Shown here: in pieces, positions 1 through 5,211 of the stretch
Layout: the number at the start of each line of letters is the position of its first letter
Numbering within the stretch: the first letter of the stretch is position 1
Source: Gemmatimonadota bacterium
GTDB taxonomy: Bacteria; Gemmatimonadota; Gemmatimonadetes; Palauibacterales; Palauibacteraceae
Assembly: GCA_030601615.1 (NCBI GenBank)
Contig: JAUVTH010000122.1
Location: forward strand, 1 to 5,244
DNA: 5,244 nt
Direction of reading: 5' to 3'
The notes under the pieces: model-generated
What the model was told of the DNA's origin: nothing
What the model saw: only the letters and a program-made list of their open reading frames with translations
The model's database searches: none
Translations under genes and position numbers: made by a program

Positions 1-1027
1 GGGCCGGCTCCCCCACGAGAACGGGCTGGAACCGGCGCTCCAGGGCCGCGTCCTTCTCGATGTGCTTCCGGTACTCGTCAAGCGTCGTCGCTCCGATCAT
101 TCGGAGCTCACCACGCGCCAGCGGGGGTTTCAGCATGTTCCCCGCGTCCACGGCTCCCTCCGCAGCCCCTGCGCCCACGATCGTGTGGAGCTCGTCGAGG
201 AAGAGGATGTACTTCCCTTTCGCCTCAGTGATCTCCTTCAAAACGGATTTCAGCCGCTCTTCAAACTCGCCACGGTACTTGGCCCCGGCCAGCATGGCGG
301 CTACGTCCAGTTCGATCAGCCGCTTGTCTCGCCGACTCTCCGGCACATCCCCCGCAACGATCCGCTGCGCCAACCCTTCCGCGATCGCCGTCTTTCCAAC
401 GCCTGGTTCTCCGATCAGCACGGGGTTGTTCTTCTTCCGGCGCGACAGAACCTGCATGACCCTGCGAATCTCCGTGTCGCGGCCGATCACGGGATCCAGT
501 TCCCCGGCCCGGGCGCGATCCGTAAGATCCACACCGAAGCGCTCGAGCGCCTGGTACTTGCCCTCCGCCTCCTGGTCGGTCACCTGGTGCGGTCCGCGAA
601 TCGTCGACAGCGCTTCGCGCAGTGCTTCCTGCGTCGACCCGGCCTCTCCCAGGATCTCCCGTGTGCTGCTGGCTCGCTTGCCTGCCAGCGCGATAAGGAG
701 GTGTTCGGTCGAGATATACAGATCGTCCATCCCGCGAGCCTCGGCGTCCGCCTCGTCGAGCACGCGACTGAGCTCTCGGCTCGCCGCCGGCGCCGCATCC
801 GTCTGTCGAGGCAGACGCGCGAGACGCTCGTCTACGGCGGCGTCGATACGAGCCGGCTCCGCTCCGACCTTTCGGAGGACCGGCTTGACGATGCCTTCTT
901 CCTCATCGAGCAGGGCCGCGAGAAGGTGAAGGTCCTCGACGGCAGGGTTTCCATCTCGCCGTGCCCTCTCGGCTGCATCCTGCAGCGCACGCCCCGCTCG
1001 TACCGTCAGTCTGTCCGCTGGTATCAT
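1..1027 (-). CDS. clpB: ClpB ATP-dependent disaggregase, N-terminal part (cut by window edge)
   Basis: ClpB is a cytoplasmic hexameric AAA+ unfoldase that threads aggregated proteins through its pore and refolds them with DnaK/DnaJ/GrpE. Translating the minus strand from the ATG at 1025-1027 gives 342 open codons that continue past the left edge. Residues about 5-145 form the double Clp_N repeat domain. The first AAA+ domain follows from about 160: Walker A GEPGVGKT at 206-213, Walker B ILFLDE at 274-279 with catalytic E279, pore-loop segment AKYRGEFEERLK at 249-260, and arginine fingers R331-R332 in ALERRFQ. These positions match E. coli ClpB numbering as I recall it. The coiled-coil middle domain and second AAA+ domain lie outside the window. 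ClpB is preferred over ClpA/ClpC because of the linker and the IGATTLDEYRKHIEKDAALERRFQ-type stretch. A GGAG sits 9 bases before the ATG. Oddity: P302 replaces the usual Ala in the KPALARGEL motif. Confidence 0.96.
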   Translation of the reverse strand, partial: MIPADRLTVRAGRALQDAAERARRDGNPAVEDLHLLAALLDEEEGIVKPVLRKVGAEPARIDAAVDERLARLPRQTDAAPAASRELSRVLDEADAEARGMDDLYISTEHLLIALAGKRASSTREILGEAGSTQEALREALSTIRGPHQVTDQEAEGKYQALERFGVDLTDRARAGELDPVIGRDTEIRRVMQVLSRRKKNNPVLIGEPGVGKTAIAEGLAQRIVAGDVPESRRDKRLIELDVAAMLAGAKYRGEFEERLKSVLKEITEAKGKYILFLDELHTIVGAGAAEGAVDAGNMLKPPLARGELRMIGATTLDEYRKHIEKDAALERRFQPVLVGEPA

Positions 1028-1036
1028 CTATGTCAG

Positions 1037-1040
1037 CTCC
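1037..1040 (-). promoter_or_regulatory. Ribosome binding site of clpB
   Basis: GGAG on the minus strand lies 9 bases upstream of the ATG at 1025-1027. It supports this start, which also gives a Clp_N domain of normal length (MIPADRLTVRA, compared with MRLDRLTNKF in E. coli). Confidence 0.6.
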
Positions 1041-1058
1041 ATTCCCGGCTGTCGGTTA

Positions 1059-1074
1059 GTGCGTCCGGGCGCAC
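1059..1074 (-). repeat. Hairpin between hsp20 and clpB (GTGCG/CGCAC)
   Basis: A perfect 5-bp inverted repeat, GTGCG at 1059-1063 and CGCAC at 1070-1074, has a 6-base loop that is itself self-complementary (TCCGGG). It lies in the 72-base gap between the hsp20 stop and the clpB start. No T-run follows in the direction of transcription, so it is not a typical intrinsic terminator. It could be an RNA stability or processing element; that is inference. Confidence 0.4.
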
Positions 1075-1085
1075 TTCTCCGGCAC

Positions 1086-1101
1086 GACGGGTACGCCCGT
1101 C
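1086..1101 (-). repeat. Hairpin overlapping the hsp20 stop codon (GACGGG/CCCGTC)
   Basis: A perfect 6-bp inverted repeat with a 4-base loop, GACGGG-TACG-CCCGTC on the plus strand. It overlaps two bases of the hsp20 TGA (1100-1102). With the hairpin at 1059-1074 it makes two stem-loops in tandem ahead of clpB. There is no T-tract, so full termination is unlikely. Partial attenuation or protection of the hsp20 message 3' end would fit. Confidence 0.45.
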
Positions 1102-1600
1102 AGTCTGAGTCCGTTTCGACCTCGATGGTCCGTCCCTCGGCGTCCACCCGTCGAGGAAGCATGATCCGTAGCACCCCCGCAACGAGACGCGCCCGAATCC
1201 CTTCCCCGTCCACATCTGCCGGGAGTCTCACGACCCGGCGGAAGCTCCCGTATGAGCGCTCGCTCCGCCTGACTCGCGCCCCCTCGGGATACTCAGGTCG
1301 GCGGCGATGGCCGCTCACGGTCAACTCGTCACCGAGCGCCGACACATGGAGGTCGTCGCTATCGACCCCGGGGAGATCCATCCACACGATGTAGCTGTCG
1401 TCCGTAGCCGCCATTTCCATACGCGGGTAGCGGACGTACGCCGTGGGCGAGAGCCCCCTGAAGCCATCTACCATGTCCTCGACCAGCTCCTGCAGGTCGC
1501 CGAACGGAGACGACCAGCCCTGAGACGTCTCCTTTCCGTCGTCCACATCGACGTCCTGCGCGCCCTCCTCCTCCACTCTCGGCTCATCATTGGCGTCCAT
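1100..1600 (-). CDS. Hsp20/alpha-crystallin family small heat-shock protein
   Basis: Small heat-shock proteins are ATP-independent cytoplasmic holdases that bind unfolding proteins and pass them to DnaK and ClpB. The product is 166 residues, normal for the family. Residues 1-55 are an acidic, variable N-terminal arm. The alpha-crystallin domain spans about 58-150: MDLPGV at 74-79, LTVSGHRR at 93-100, ERSYGSFRRVVRLP at 114-127 (the hallmark ERxxGxFxRxxxLP), and GVLRIMLPR at 142-150 (the hallmark GVLxIxLPK). IEV at 159-161 fits the C-terminal IxI/V oligomerisation motif. An upstream in-frame TTG at 1604-1606 is rejected because only 2 bases separate it from the GGAGGG ribosome site, whereas the ATG at 1598-1600 has 8. 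It lies 72 bases upstream of clpB on the same strand, so a heat-shock operon is likely. Its unusually acidic first 25 residues are the only departure from type. Confidence 0.95.
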   Translation of the reverse strand: MDANDEPRVEEEGAQDVDVDDGKETSQGWSSPFGDLQELVEDMVDGFRGLSPTAYVRYPRMEMAATDDSYIVWMDLPGVDSDDLHVSALGDELTVSGHRRRPEYPEGARVRRSERSYGSFRRVVRLPADVDGEGIRARLVAGVLRIMLPRRVDAEGRTIEVETDSD

Positions 1601-1608
1601 GATCAATA

Positions 1609-1614
1609 CCCTCC
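1609..1614 (-). promoter_or_regulatory. Ribosome binding site that fixes the hsp20 start
   Basis: GGAGGG on the minus strand, inside a longer G-rich run, lies 8 bases before the ATG at 1598-1600 and only 2 bases before the in-frame TTG at 1604-1606. The spacing decides in favour of the ATG. Confidence 0.7.
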
Positions 1615-1620
1615 CCCAGG

Positions 1621-1695
1621 TGCGGTTTCCCTACACTCTCGCATGCATTGGTGGCAAGACACGTGCCCCCGGAAAGACCGCTTTCGGGAAACGCA
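1621..1695 (-). promoter_or_regulatory. Structured leader of hsp20 (imperfect 10-bp inverted repeat with nested hairpin)
   Basis: TGCGGTTTCCC at 1621-1631 pairs with GGGAAACGCA at 1686-1695: ten base pairs with one bulged base, enclosing 54 bases. Inside, CCCGGAAAG at 1668-1676 can pair with CTTTCGGG at 1681-1688, also with one bulge. The two structures share 1686-1688, so those three bases cannot pair in both at once. The outer stem ends 6 bases before the G-rich ribosome-site region of hsp20. Many bacterial hsp20 genes carry 5' UTR RNA thermometers such as ROSE elements. I do not see a canonical ROSE or fourU sequence or a CIRCE operator here, so the function is inference. Confidence 0.35.
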
Positions 1696-1718
1696 ACCGC
1701 CACAGCGGCACCAACGTC

Positions 1719-1731
1719 CGCCGCTTCGGCG
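1719..1731 (-). repeat. Short GC hairpin between the M14 peptidase gene and hsp20
   Basis: CGCCG at 1719-1723 and CGGCG at 1727-1731 with a 3-base loop, 24 bases beyond the peptidase stop codon. It could act as a weak, T-less terminator for the peptidase transcript. In GC-rich DNA such short stems also arise by chance. Confidence 0.25.
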
Positions 1732-1754
1732 CGCCCCTGCCTATCCGGCATGTG

Positions 1755-4283
1755 TCAACGAAGGCGCGGACCAAGTAAAAGAGCGTTCGTGAACATCACG
1801 AAGTTCGCAGGCCACATGAGACGAAACAGTGGATCATCAGCAAAGAGAATGACTTTGCCCCTTCCGACTCTCGCGAGGCTCAGCCATGTGGAGGAAGCGA
1901 TCTCGGCCAGCTTCGCGTCGCTCACAAAGCCACTCACTGCCTCGAGAGGTTCGGCGAACGAAGCGATCGTCACGTGCTCCGCGGCGGGCTCGAACGCCAG
2001 GTCGTTCAAGTGCAGTGCGAACACCTCCCCGGCCTCGTTTCCGAGCCCCGCGCCCCACGCCAGGGGATGGGCCCGATCGAGAGTGAGGGGCAGGATAATT
2101 CCGGTGACCGCATCGTCCCACGCGTCCGAACGCCGCTCTTGGATCGTACGCAGTCCCAGGCGTCTTCTCTCTTCATCCGAGACCTCGGCATCGTCCCCGG
2201 ACCGGAGCTCGATCTCGGCGAAAATCTTCGATGCCCAGCGAGCGGATGAGCCCAGCGCGATCAGCGTCCCTCCCCCGCGCAACCAGCCCTTCAGCCCCTC
2301 TTCCTCCGACGACAGGGCATTTGCCGCGTTCCCAGCCGGCAATACGAGGACATCGTACTCGTTCAAGCCGGGGCGGCTGATCGATCCCGCCTCCAGGGCA
2401 TCGAACGGAATGCCGGAGATCACCTCGAGTAGATACCACACGGCGCCCACGCTGGTCGGCGACAGACCCGATCCCGACAGGACTCCGACCCGCGGAGCCG
2501 TCAGAGTAATGGAGGACCCCGTCCCAAGGTCATGACCAGAGGCTGTGGTTCCAGTCGAGACAGCATGTGCGAGGCCAGCGAGTCCCGCGACGCGCAGGGC
2601 CTGCCCTGCTCCCTCGTCGCCCGGGACGAAAAGCGTTCCGGCGGGCCAGGATATTCCGTCCTGTTGGAACGCTTCGCGGAGAGCGAACGCGCGACCGCCT
2701 TCCGCCAGGTAACGGACCAAGGGTCCCGCTGCCTCGAATGACGGCAGCACCAGCCACCCGTAAGCCTCGCGGAAGGAGTCGACTGCCTCAGGCTCTCTGA
2801 GCACGGGAACATCCTCGAACACGCCGTCAACCGTCGAATTCGTCGAGTGGGCCTCGACCCCGTACGCGTACGGCAGCGACCAGGCCGTGATGTCGTACGT
2901 AGCGTCGACCTCATCGTCGAGGAGTATCTCGGGTTGAAGAAGCGTGGACGCCAGTCTCCCGCGCGCCTGGCGGGACGGGACCCGGAATGTCCCCACCGGA
3001 AACTCGACTCGATCGGCATGGCCCGGGTGAGGCTGCGCCGCGGACCGGAACGGACGTGTAGACCGTTCGACGCGGACACCCTGCATCTGCAGGAACTCGA
3101 CCAGCGATCGAACCACCGACGGGTCGGGACCGGGGACGAGAAGTACGTCCGGTTGATCGGTTCCCTGGCTTCGGTGGAATCCGGCGAATTCGGTGAGTAA
3201 CTGCGTCTTCCGGGCAGCGGCCGCCCGAAGTGTGGCCAGGCCCGCCACACGGTGGTGTGTCGCCCGGTCCCTCAACGTGAGTTCCCTGCCGTCCGGACGA
3301 CGCACGACAAGGCCCGCCCCACGGCTTCCAGCTTGCTCGTACGTCATCCCGATCGCCCCGACCAGACTGGGCCAGCTGTCGCCAAACCCAGGATAGAACA
3401 TGTCGAATGTCTCGCCGGTGTAGTACAGCCACCGTCTCCGGTCAAACTCGGCGGCATTGGCGCGGCCGAAGTACTCCGCCCAACGCACCGTGTAGTCGGG
3501 ATAGATCGGGTTGAGGGGCTCCGCCGCCGGGAAGAAGAAATAGCTGCTGCCGTATCCCATTTCGTGGAAGTCCACGTGCACCTGTGGGTTCCACCGCTGC
3601 CACTGAAGAAGGCGAGCACGCGTCTCACCCTGAGTCGCCCAGGTCCAGTCCCTGTTCAGATCGAACAGGTAATGGTTGTAGCGCCCTCCCGGCCATGGCG
3701 GATGGTGCTCGAGGCTCGCGGGCTCCGGGTTCGGCGCGGCGCCCCGAGATCCCCGATACCACTGCACGTAGCGATCCCTGCCGTCCGGGTTCGCCATCGG
3801 ATCGATGATCACGACGACGGAGTCCAGGATTCCGGCAGTTCCCTCTCCGTCACTGGCCAGATCCCAGGCCGTCCACAGGGCGGCCTCAGTTGATGCGCTC
3901 TCGTCACCGTGCACTCCATACGTGAACCAGGCGACGGCTGGATTCTCACCAGCTATCCTGGAGGCCTCCGCGGTGGGGAGATCCGGATTCAGCAGTCTGG
4001 CGTTAGCGGCGAGTATCATGTCCATCTGGCCCTGGCTGCGCACTGACGCGACCAGCAGCAGCAACAGAGGTCGCCCTTCGGCCGTCGTACCGTAACGGAT
4101 CAGTCGCACGCGGCCTGAGGCCGCTTCCAGGGCCTCGGCGTATCGCACGACCTGGGCCGCGTCTGTGAACCTCTCCCCGAGGGCATGGCCCAACACGTCC
4201 TCGGGCGAAGGGGCGGTCTGGGCTCCAGCTCTGGCGGCGGTAAGGAGCAGCACGACCAGTGAGAGTCGAAGACAAGGGTGCAT
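1755..4283 (-). CDS. Secreted M14 family zinc carboxypeptidase-like protein with C-terminal GATase1-like region
   Basis: M14 metallopeptidases use one zinc ion to remove C-terminal residues or cleave peptides; the substrate here is unknown. The product is 842 residues. Residues 1-21 are a Sec signal peptide (basic start, hydrophobic core, ARAGA cleavage before Q22), implying export. The catalytic domain covers about 30-350: HGDE gives zinc ligands H125 and E128, MANPDGRDRY is at 163-172, DLNRDW carries substrate-binding N210-R211, HVDFHEMG supplies the third ligand H240, and E316 in TYEQ is the probable catalytic base, 76 residues after H240 (74 in carboxypeptidase A). Residues about 597-690 resemble a GATase1/ThuA-like fold (RVGVLSGSG, YDVLVLPAG, LRGGGTLIALG) but lack the nucleophilic cysteine. 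The mature protein has no cysteine at all. The end, GKVILFADDPLFRLMWPANFVMFTNALL, is typical of large bacterial M14 homologues. The start at 4281-4283 is chosen over a TTG at 4320-4322 because it directly begins the signal peptide and has AGAGGA 9 bases upstream. Confidence 0.93.
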   Translation of the reverse strand: MHPCLRLSLVVLLLTAARAGAQTAPSPEDVLGHALGERFTDAAQVVRYAEALEAASGRVRLIRYGTTAEGRPLLLLLVASVRSQGQMDMILAANARLLNPDLPTAEASRIAGENPAVAWFTYGVHGDESASTEAALWTAWDLASDGEGTAGILDSVVVIIDPMANPDGRDRYVQWYRGSRGAAPNPEPASLEHHPPWPGGRYNHYLFDLNRDWTWATQGETRARLLQWQRWNPQVHVDFHEMGYGSSYFFFPAAEPLNPIYPDYTVRWAEYFGRANAAEFDRRRWLYYTGETFDMFYPGFGDSWPSLVGAIGMTYEQAGSRGAGLVVRRPDGRELTLRDRATHHRVAGLATLRAAAARKTQLLTEFAGFHRSQGTDQPDVLLVPGPDPSVVRSLVEFLQMQGVRVERSTRPFRSAAQPHPGHADRVEFPVGTFRVPSRQARGRLASTLLQPEILLDDEVDATYDITAWSLPYAYGVEAHSTNSTVDGVFEDVPVLREPEAVDSFREAYGWLVLPSFEAAGPLVRYLAEGGRAFALREAFQQDGISWPAGTLFVPGDEGAGQALRVAGLAGLAHAVSTGTTASGHDLGTGSSITLTAPRVGVLSGSGLSPTSVGAVWYLLEVISGIPFDALEAGSISRPGLNEYDVLVLPAGNAANALSSEEEGLKGWLRGGGTLIALGSSARWASKIFAEIELRSGDDAEVSDEERRRLGLRTIQERRSDAWDDAVTGIILPLTLDRAHPLAWGAGLGNEAGEVFALHLNDLAFEPAAEHVTIASFAEPLEAVSGFVSDAKLAEIASSTWLSLARVGRGKVILFADDPLFRLMWPANFVMFTNALLLGPRLR

Positions 4284-4292
4284 CGGAATGGA

Positions 4293-4298
4293 TCCTCT
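4293..4298 (-). promoter_or_regulatory. Ribosome binding site of the M14 peptidase gene
   Basis: AGAGGA on the minus strand lies 9 bases upstream of the ATG at 4281-4283. It lies inside the reading frame of the longer TTG-started version, so it supports the shorter, signal-peptide-first protein. Confidence 0.55.
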
Positions 4299-4314
4299 GT
4301 TCGTGGCGATCGGG

Positions 4315-4346
4315 GCCCGCAAGCACGCGGGCTTGGACCGGGGTCC
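4315..4346. repeat. Hairpin plus palindrome in the divergent intergenic region
   Basis: GCCCGC at 4315-4320 and GCGGGC at 4327-4332 form a perfect 6-bp stem with a 6-base loop, extendable by two G-U pairs in RNA. Directly next to it, GGACC at 4335-4339 and GGTCC at 4342-4346 form a 5-bp palindrome. If the minus-strand promoter candidate at 4371-4399 is real, both lie in the 5' leader of the peptidase mRNA. They could equally be protein-binding sites. Confidence 0.35.
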
Positions 4347-4355
4347 GGCTCGCGG

Positions 4356-4375
4356 GCCGAACCTTCGCCGAACCT
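4356..4375. repeat. Direct repeat of GCCGAACCT with 11-bp period
   Basis: GCCGAACCT occurs at 4356-4364 and again at 4367-4375, one helical turn apart. Tandem same-face repeats of this kind are common in operators for response regulators and similar activators or repressors. The right copy overlaps the -10 of the candidate peptidase promoter, so a bound protein would affect transcription. No regulator is identified here. Confidence 0.4.
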
Positions 4376-4399
4376 AGCGATGGTCTCGGAAGGTATCAA
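4371..4399 (-). promoter_or_regulatory. Candidate promoter of the M14 peptidase gene
   Basis: On the minus strand, TTGATA at 4394-4399 (5 of 6 matches to the -35 consensus) is followed after exactly 17 bases by TAGGTT at 4371-4376 (3 of 6 for -10). It would give a leader of about 80 bases before the ATG. The -10 is weak, and promoter rules in this phylum may differ. Confidence 0.3.
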
Positions 4400-4434
4400 T
4401 CGACAAAGAGCCGTGTATCCGTAGATCTGGCCTC

Positions 4435-4440
4435 AGGAGG
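4435..4440 (+). promoter_or_regulatory. Strong Shine-Dalgarno sequence with two competing starts
   Basis: A perfect AGGAGG lies 7 bases before an in-frame TTG at 4448-4450 and 22 bases before the ATG at 4463. The ATG has its own weaker GGAG at 4450-4453, 9 bases upstream. The TTG start would add five residues (MEIEK) to the signal peptide. I favour the ATG narrowly because acidic residues at the front of a lipoprotein signal peptide are uncommon. Confidence 0.5.
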
Positions 4441-4462
4441 ACAGACGTTGGAGATTGAGAAG

Positions 4463-5056
4463 ATGATTATCGTGAATCGAACGAAGACCCTGGGTGGCGT
4501 GCTGCTCCTGATGACACTGGCGTCCGGATGCGTGGAGCGGGCGCCGGAGGAGATCCCTGGCCCCGTCACCGATGATGTATACATCGATGTGATGACCCAA
4601 CTGCTACTTGTGGACGTGAAACCGCCGAAGGGCGCCTCAGCAGAGGAGCGGGAGGCCAGGGCGGATTCGATCAGGGCAAAGATCCTCGCCGAGCATGGGG
4701 TCACCTCGGGGGACGTCCTGCGTTACGCGGACGCGCTCGGGAGTGAAGCCGGGCGAATGGAATCGCTGTGGCAGAGGATCACACAGCAGTTCGACTCGAC
4801 TCGCATCGCGAACCTCGAGCAAGAGACGGAGGCTCGATCGGAGCCCGAGGGCAAGCTCGGCGAAGACGCCACGGGAGCGCAGCAGGAACTGACGGATGCC
4901 GATTCCGACCCGGCAGTCGCAGGCTCCGATCCCGGAGAGCAAGGCGCACCCACGGTGACAGATTCAGGCGTCGCACCCCCCCGCGCCCGTCGGCCGGCGA
5001 AGCGGACGTCCCCCGGACGACGGATCATCGCGGACTCGACAGGGCAGAGGCGCTGA
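4463..5056 (+). CDS. Small lipoprotein, DUF4296-like, with acidic then basic disordered tail
   Basis: The function is unknown. The 197-residue product opens with a lipoprotein signal peptide: R6 and K8, hydrophobic core at 10-19, then lipobox ASGC with C23 as the lipid-modified residue. It should therefore be anchored to the inner or outer membrane. Residues about 38-114 are predicted helical: DVYIDVMTQLLLVDV, then a charged helix, then ILAEHGVTSGDVLRYADAL and a final amphipathic helix. This order (lipobox, short helix, loop, 'hGV..ed...y' helix, terminal helix) resembles the DUF4296 lipoproteins of Bacteroidetes and relatives; I could not align it, so this is tentative. Residues about 119-170 are rich in E, D, S, P and G. 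From 174 to the end the chain turns basic (ten Arg/Lys, with RARRPAKR at 174-181). It is divergent from the M14 peptidase gene and shares its upstream region. The stop codon sits inside a perfect 10-bp inverted repeat. The start could instead be the TTG at 4448. Confidence 0.8.
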   Translation: MIIVNRTKTLGGVLLLMTLASGCVERAPEEIPGPVTDDVYIDVMTQLLLVDVKPPKGASAEEREARADSIRAKILAEHGVTSGDVLRYADALGSEAGRMESLWQRITQQFDSTRIANLEQETEARSEPEGKLGEDATGAQQELTDADSDPAVAGSDPGEQGAPTVTDSGVAPPRARRPAKRTSPGRRIIADSTGQRR

Positions 5057-5084
5057 AGTGCCGACCGAAACAAGCTTCAGCGCC
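5049..5084 (+). terminator. Perfect 10-bp inverted repeat spanning the lipoprotein stop, possible terminator
   Basis: GGCGCTGAAG at 5049-5058 and CTTCAGCGCC at 5075-5084 are exact reverse complements around a 16-base spacer, and the TGA at 5054-5056 lies in the left arm. As RNA this is a stable stem-loop. No T-tract follows, so it is either a T-less terminator, an mRNA-stabilising 3' hairpin, or a DNA-binding site. The role is inferred. Confidence 0.4.
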
Positions 5085-5100
5085 ACCATTGGCCAGCATT

Positions 5101-5131
5101 CCACGGTCTTGGTTGAGGTGCCGGACCGTGG
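5101..5131. repeat. Perfect 8-bp inverted repeat downstream of the lipoprotein gene
   Basis: CCACGGTC at 5101-5108 and GACCGTGG at 5124-5131 are exact reverse complements separated by 15 bases. Spacing and size are close to those of the inverted repeat at 5049-5084 (10-bp arms, 16-base spacer), but the arm sequences differ. It could be a second stem-loop or an operator for a gene beyond the right edge. Confidence 0.4.
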
Positions 5132-5190
5132 TAGCTTGGCCCGGTAGCCGACCGACCAGTCACACGTTCAGAGAACCGACCGTACACACC

Positions 5191-5211
5191 CGTTGGGCAG
5201 CACGCCCGACG
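5191..5211 (+). terminator. GC-rich stem-loop near the right edge
   Basis: CGTTGGGC at 5191-5198 pairs with GCCCGACG at 5204-5211 around a 5-base loop: eight pairs, one of them G-U. ATCGTTTG follows, a very short T-run. It is a weak intrinsic-terminator candidate for plus-strand transcription. No gene is seen in 5057-5244 on either strand. Confidence 0.3.

Noticed and set aside
62..1108. A 348-codon open frame on the plus strand, antisense to clpB
   Set aside because: The opposite strand encodes an unmistakable ClpB with all motifs. The plus-strand translation has no recognisable domain and is a GC-driven shadow of it.
1753..1758. A perfect TTGACA -35 box on the minus strand ahead of hsp20
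   Set aside because: It overlaps the peptidase stop codon, and no -10-like hexamer occurs 16-18 bases downstream (the stretch is GC-rich). I could not support a promoter here.
1601..1760. CIRCE operator (HrcA site) or sigma-32 promoter for the heat-shock genes
   Set aside because: I searched by eye for TTAGCACTC-N9-GAGTGCTAA and for CTTGAA with CCCCAT and found no acceptable match.
1648..2535. A 295-codon plus-strand open frame antisense to the peptidase gene
   Set aside because: Low-complexity Ser/Arg/Pro-rich translation, opposite the conserved M14 coding frame; an antisense shadow.
4400..4427. Plus-strand promoter TCGACA-16-TAGATC for the lipoprotein gene
   Set aside because: The -10 is weak and the transcription start would fall directly on the AGGAGG ribosome site, leaving almost no leader.
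5049..5084. Attachment site or insertion-sequence end formed by the 10-bp inverted repeat
   Set aside because: No transposase, integrase, target duplication or second copy is present in the window.
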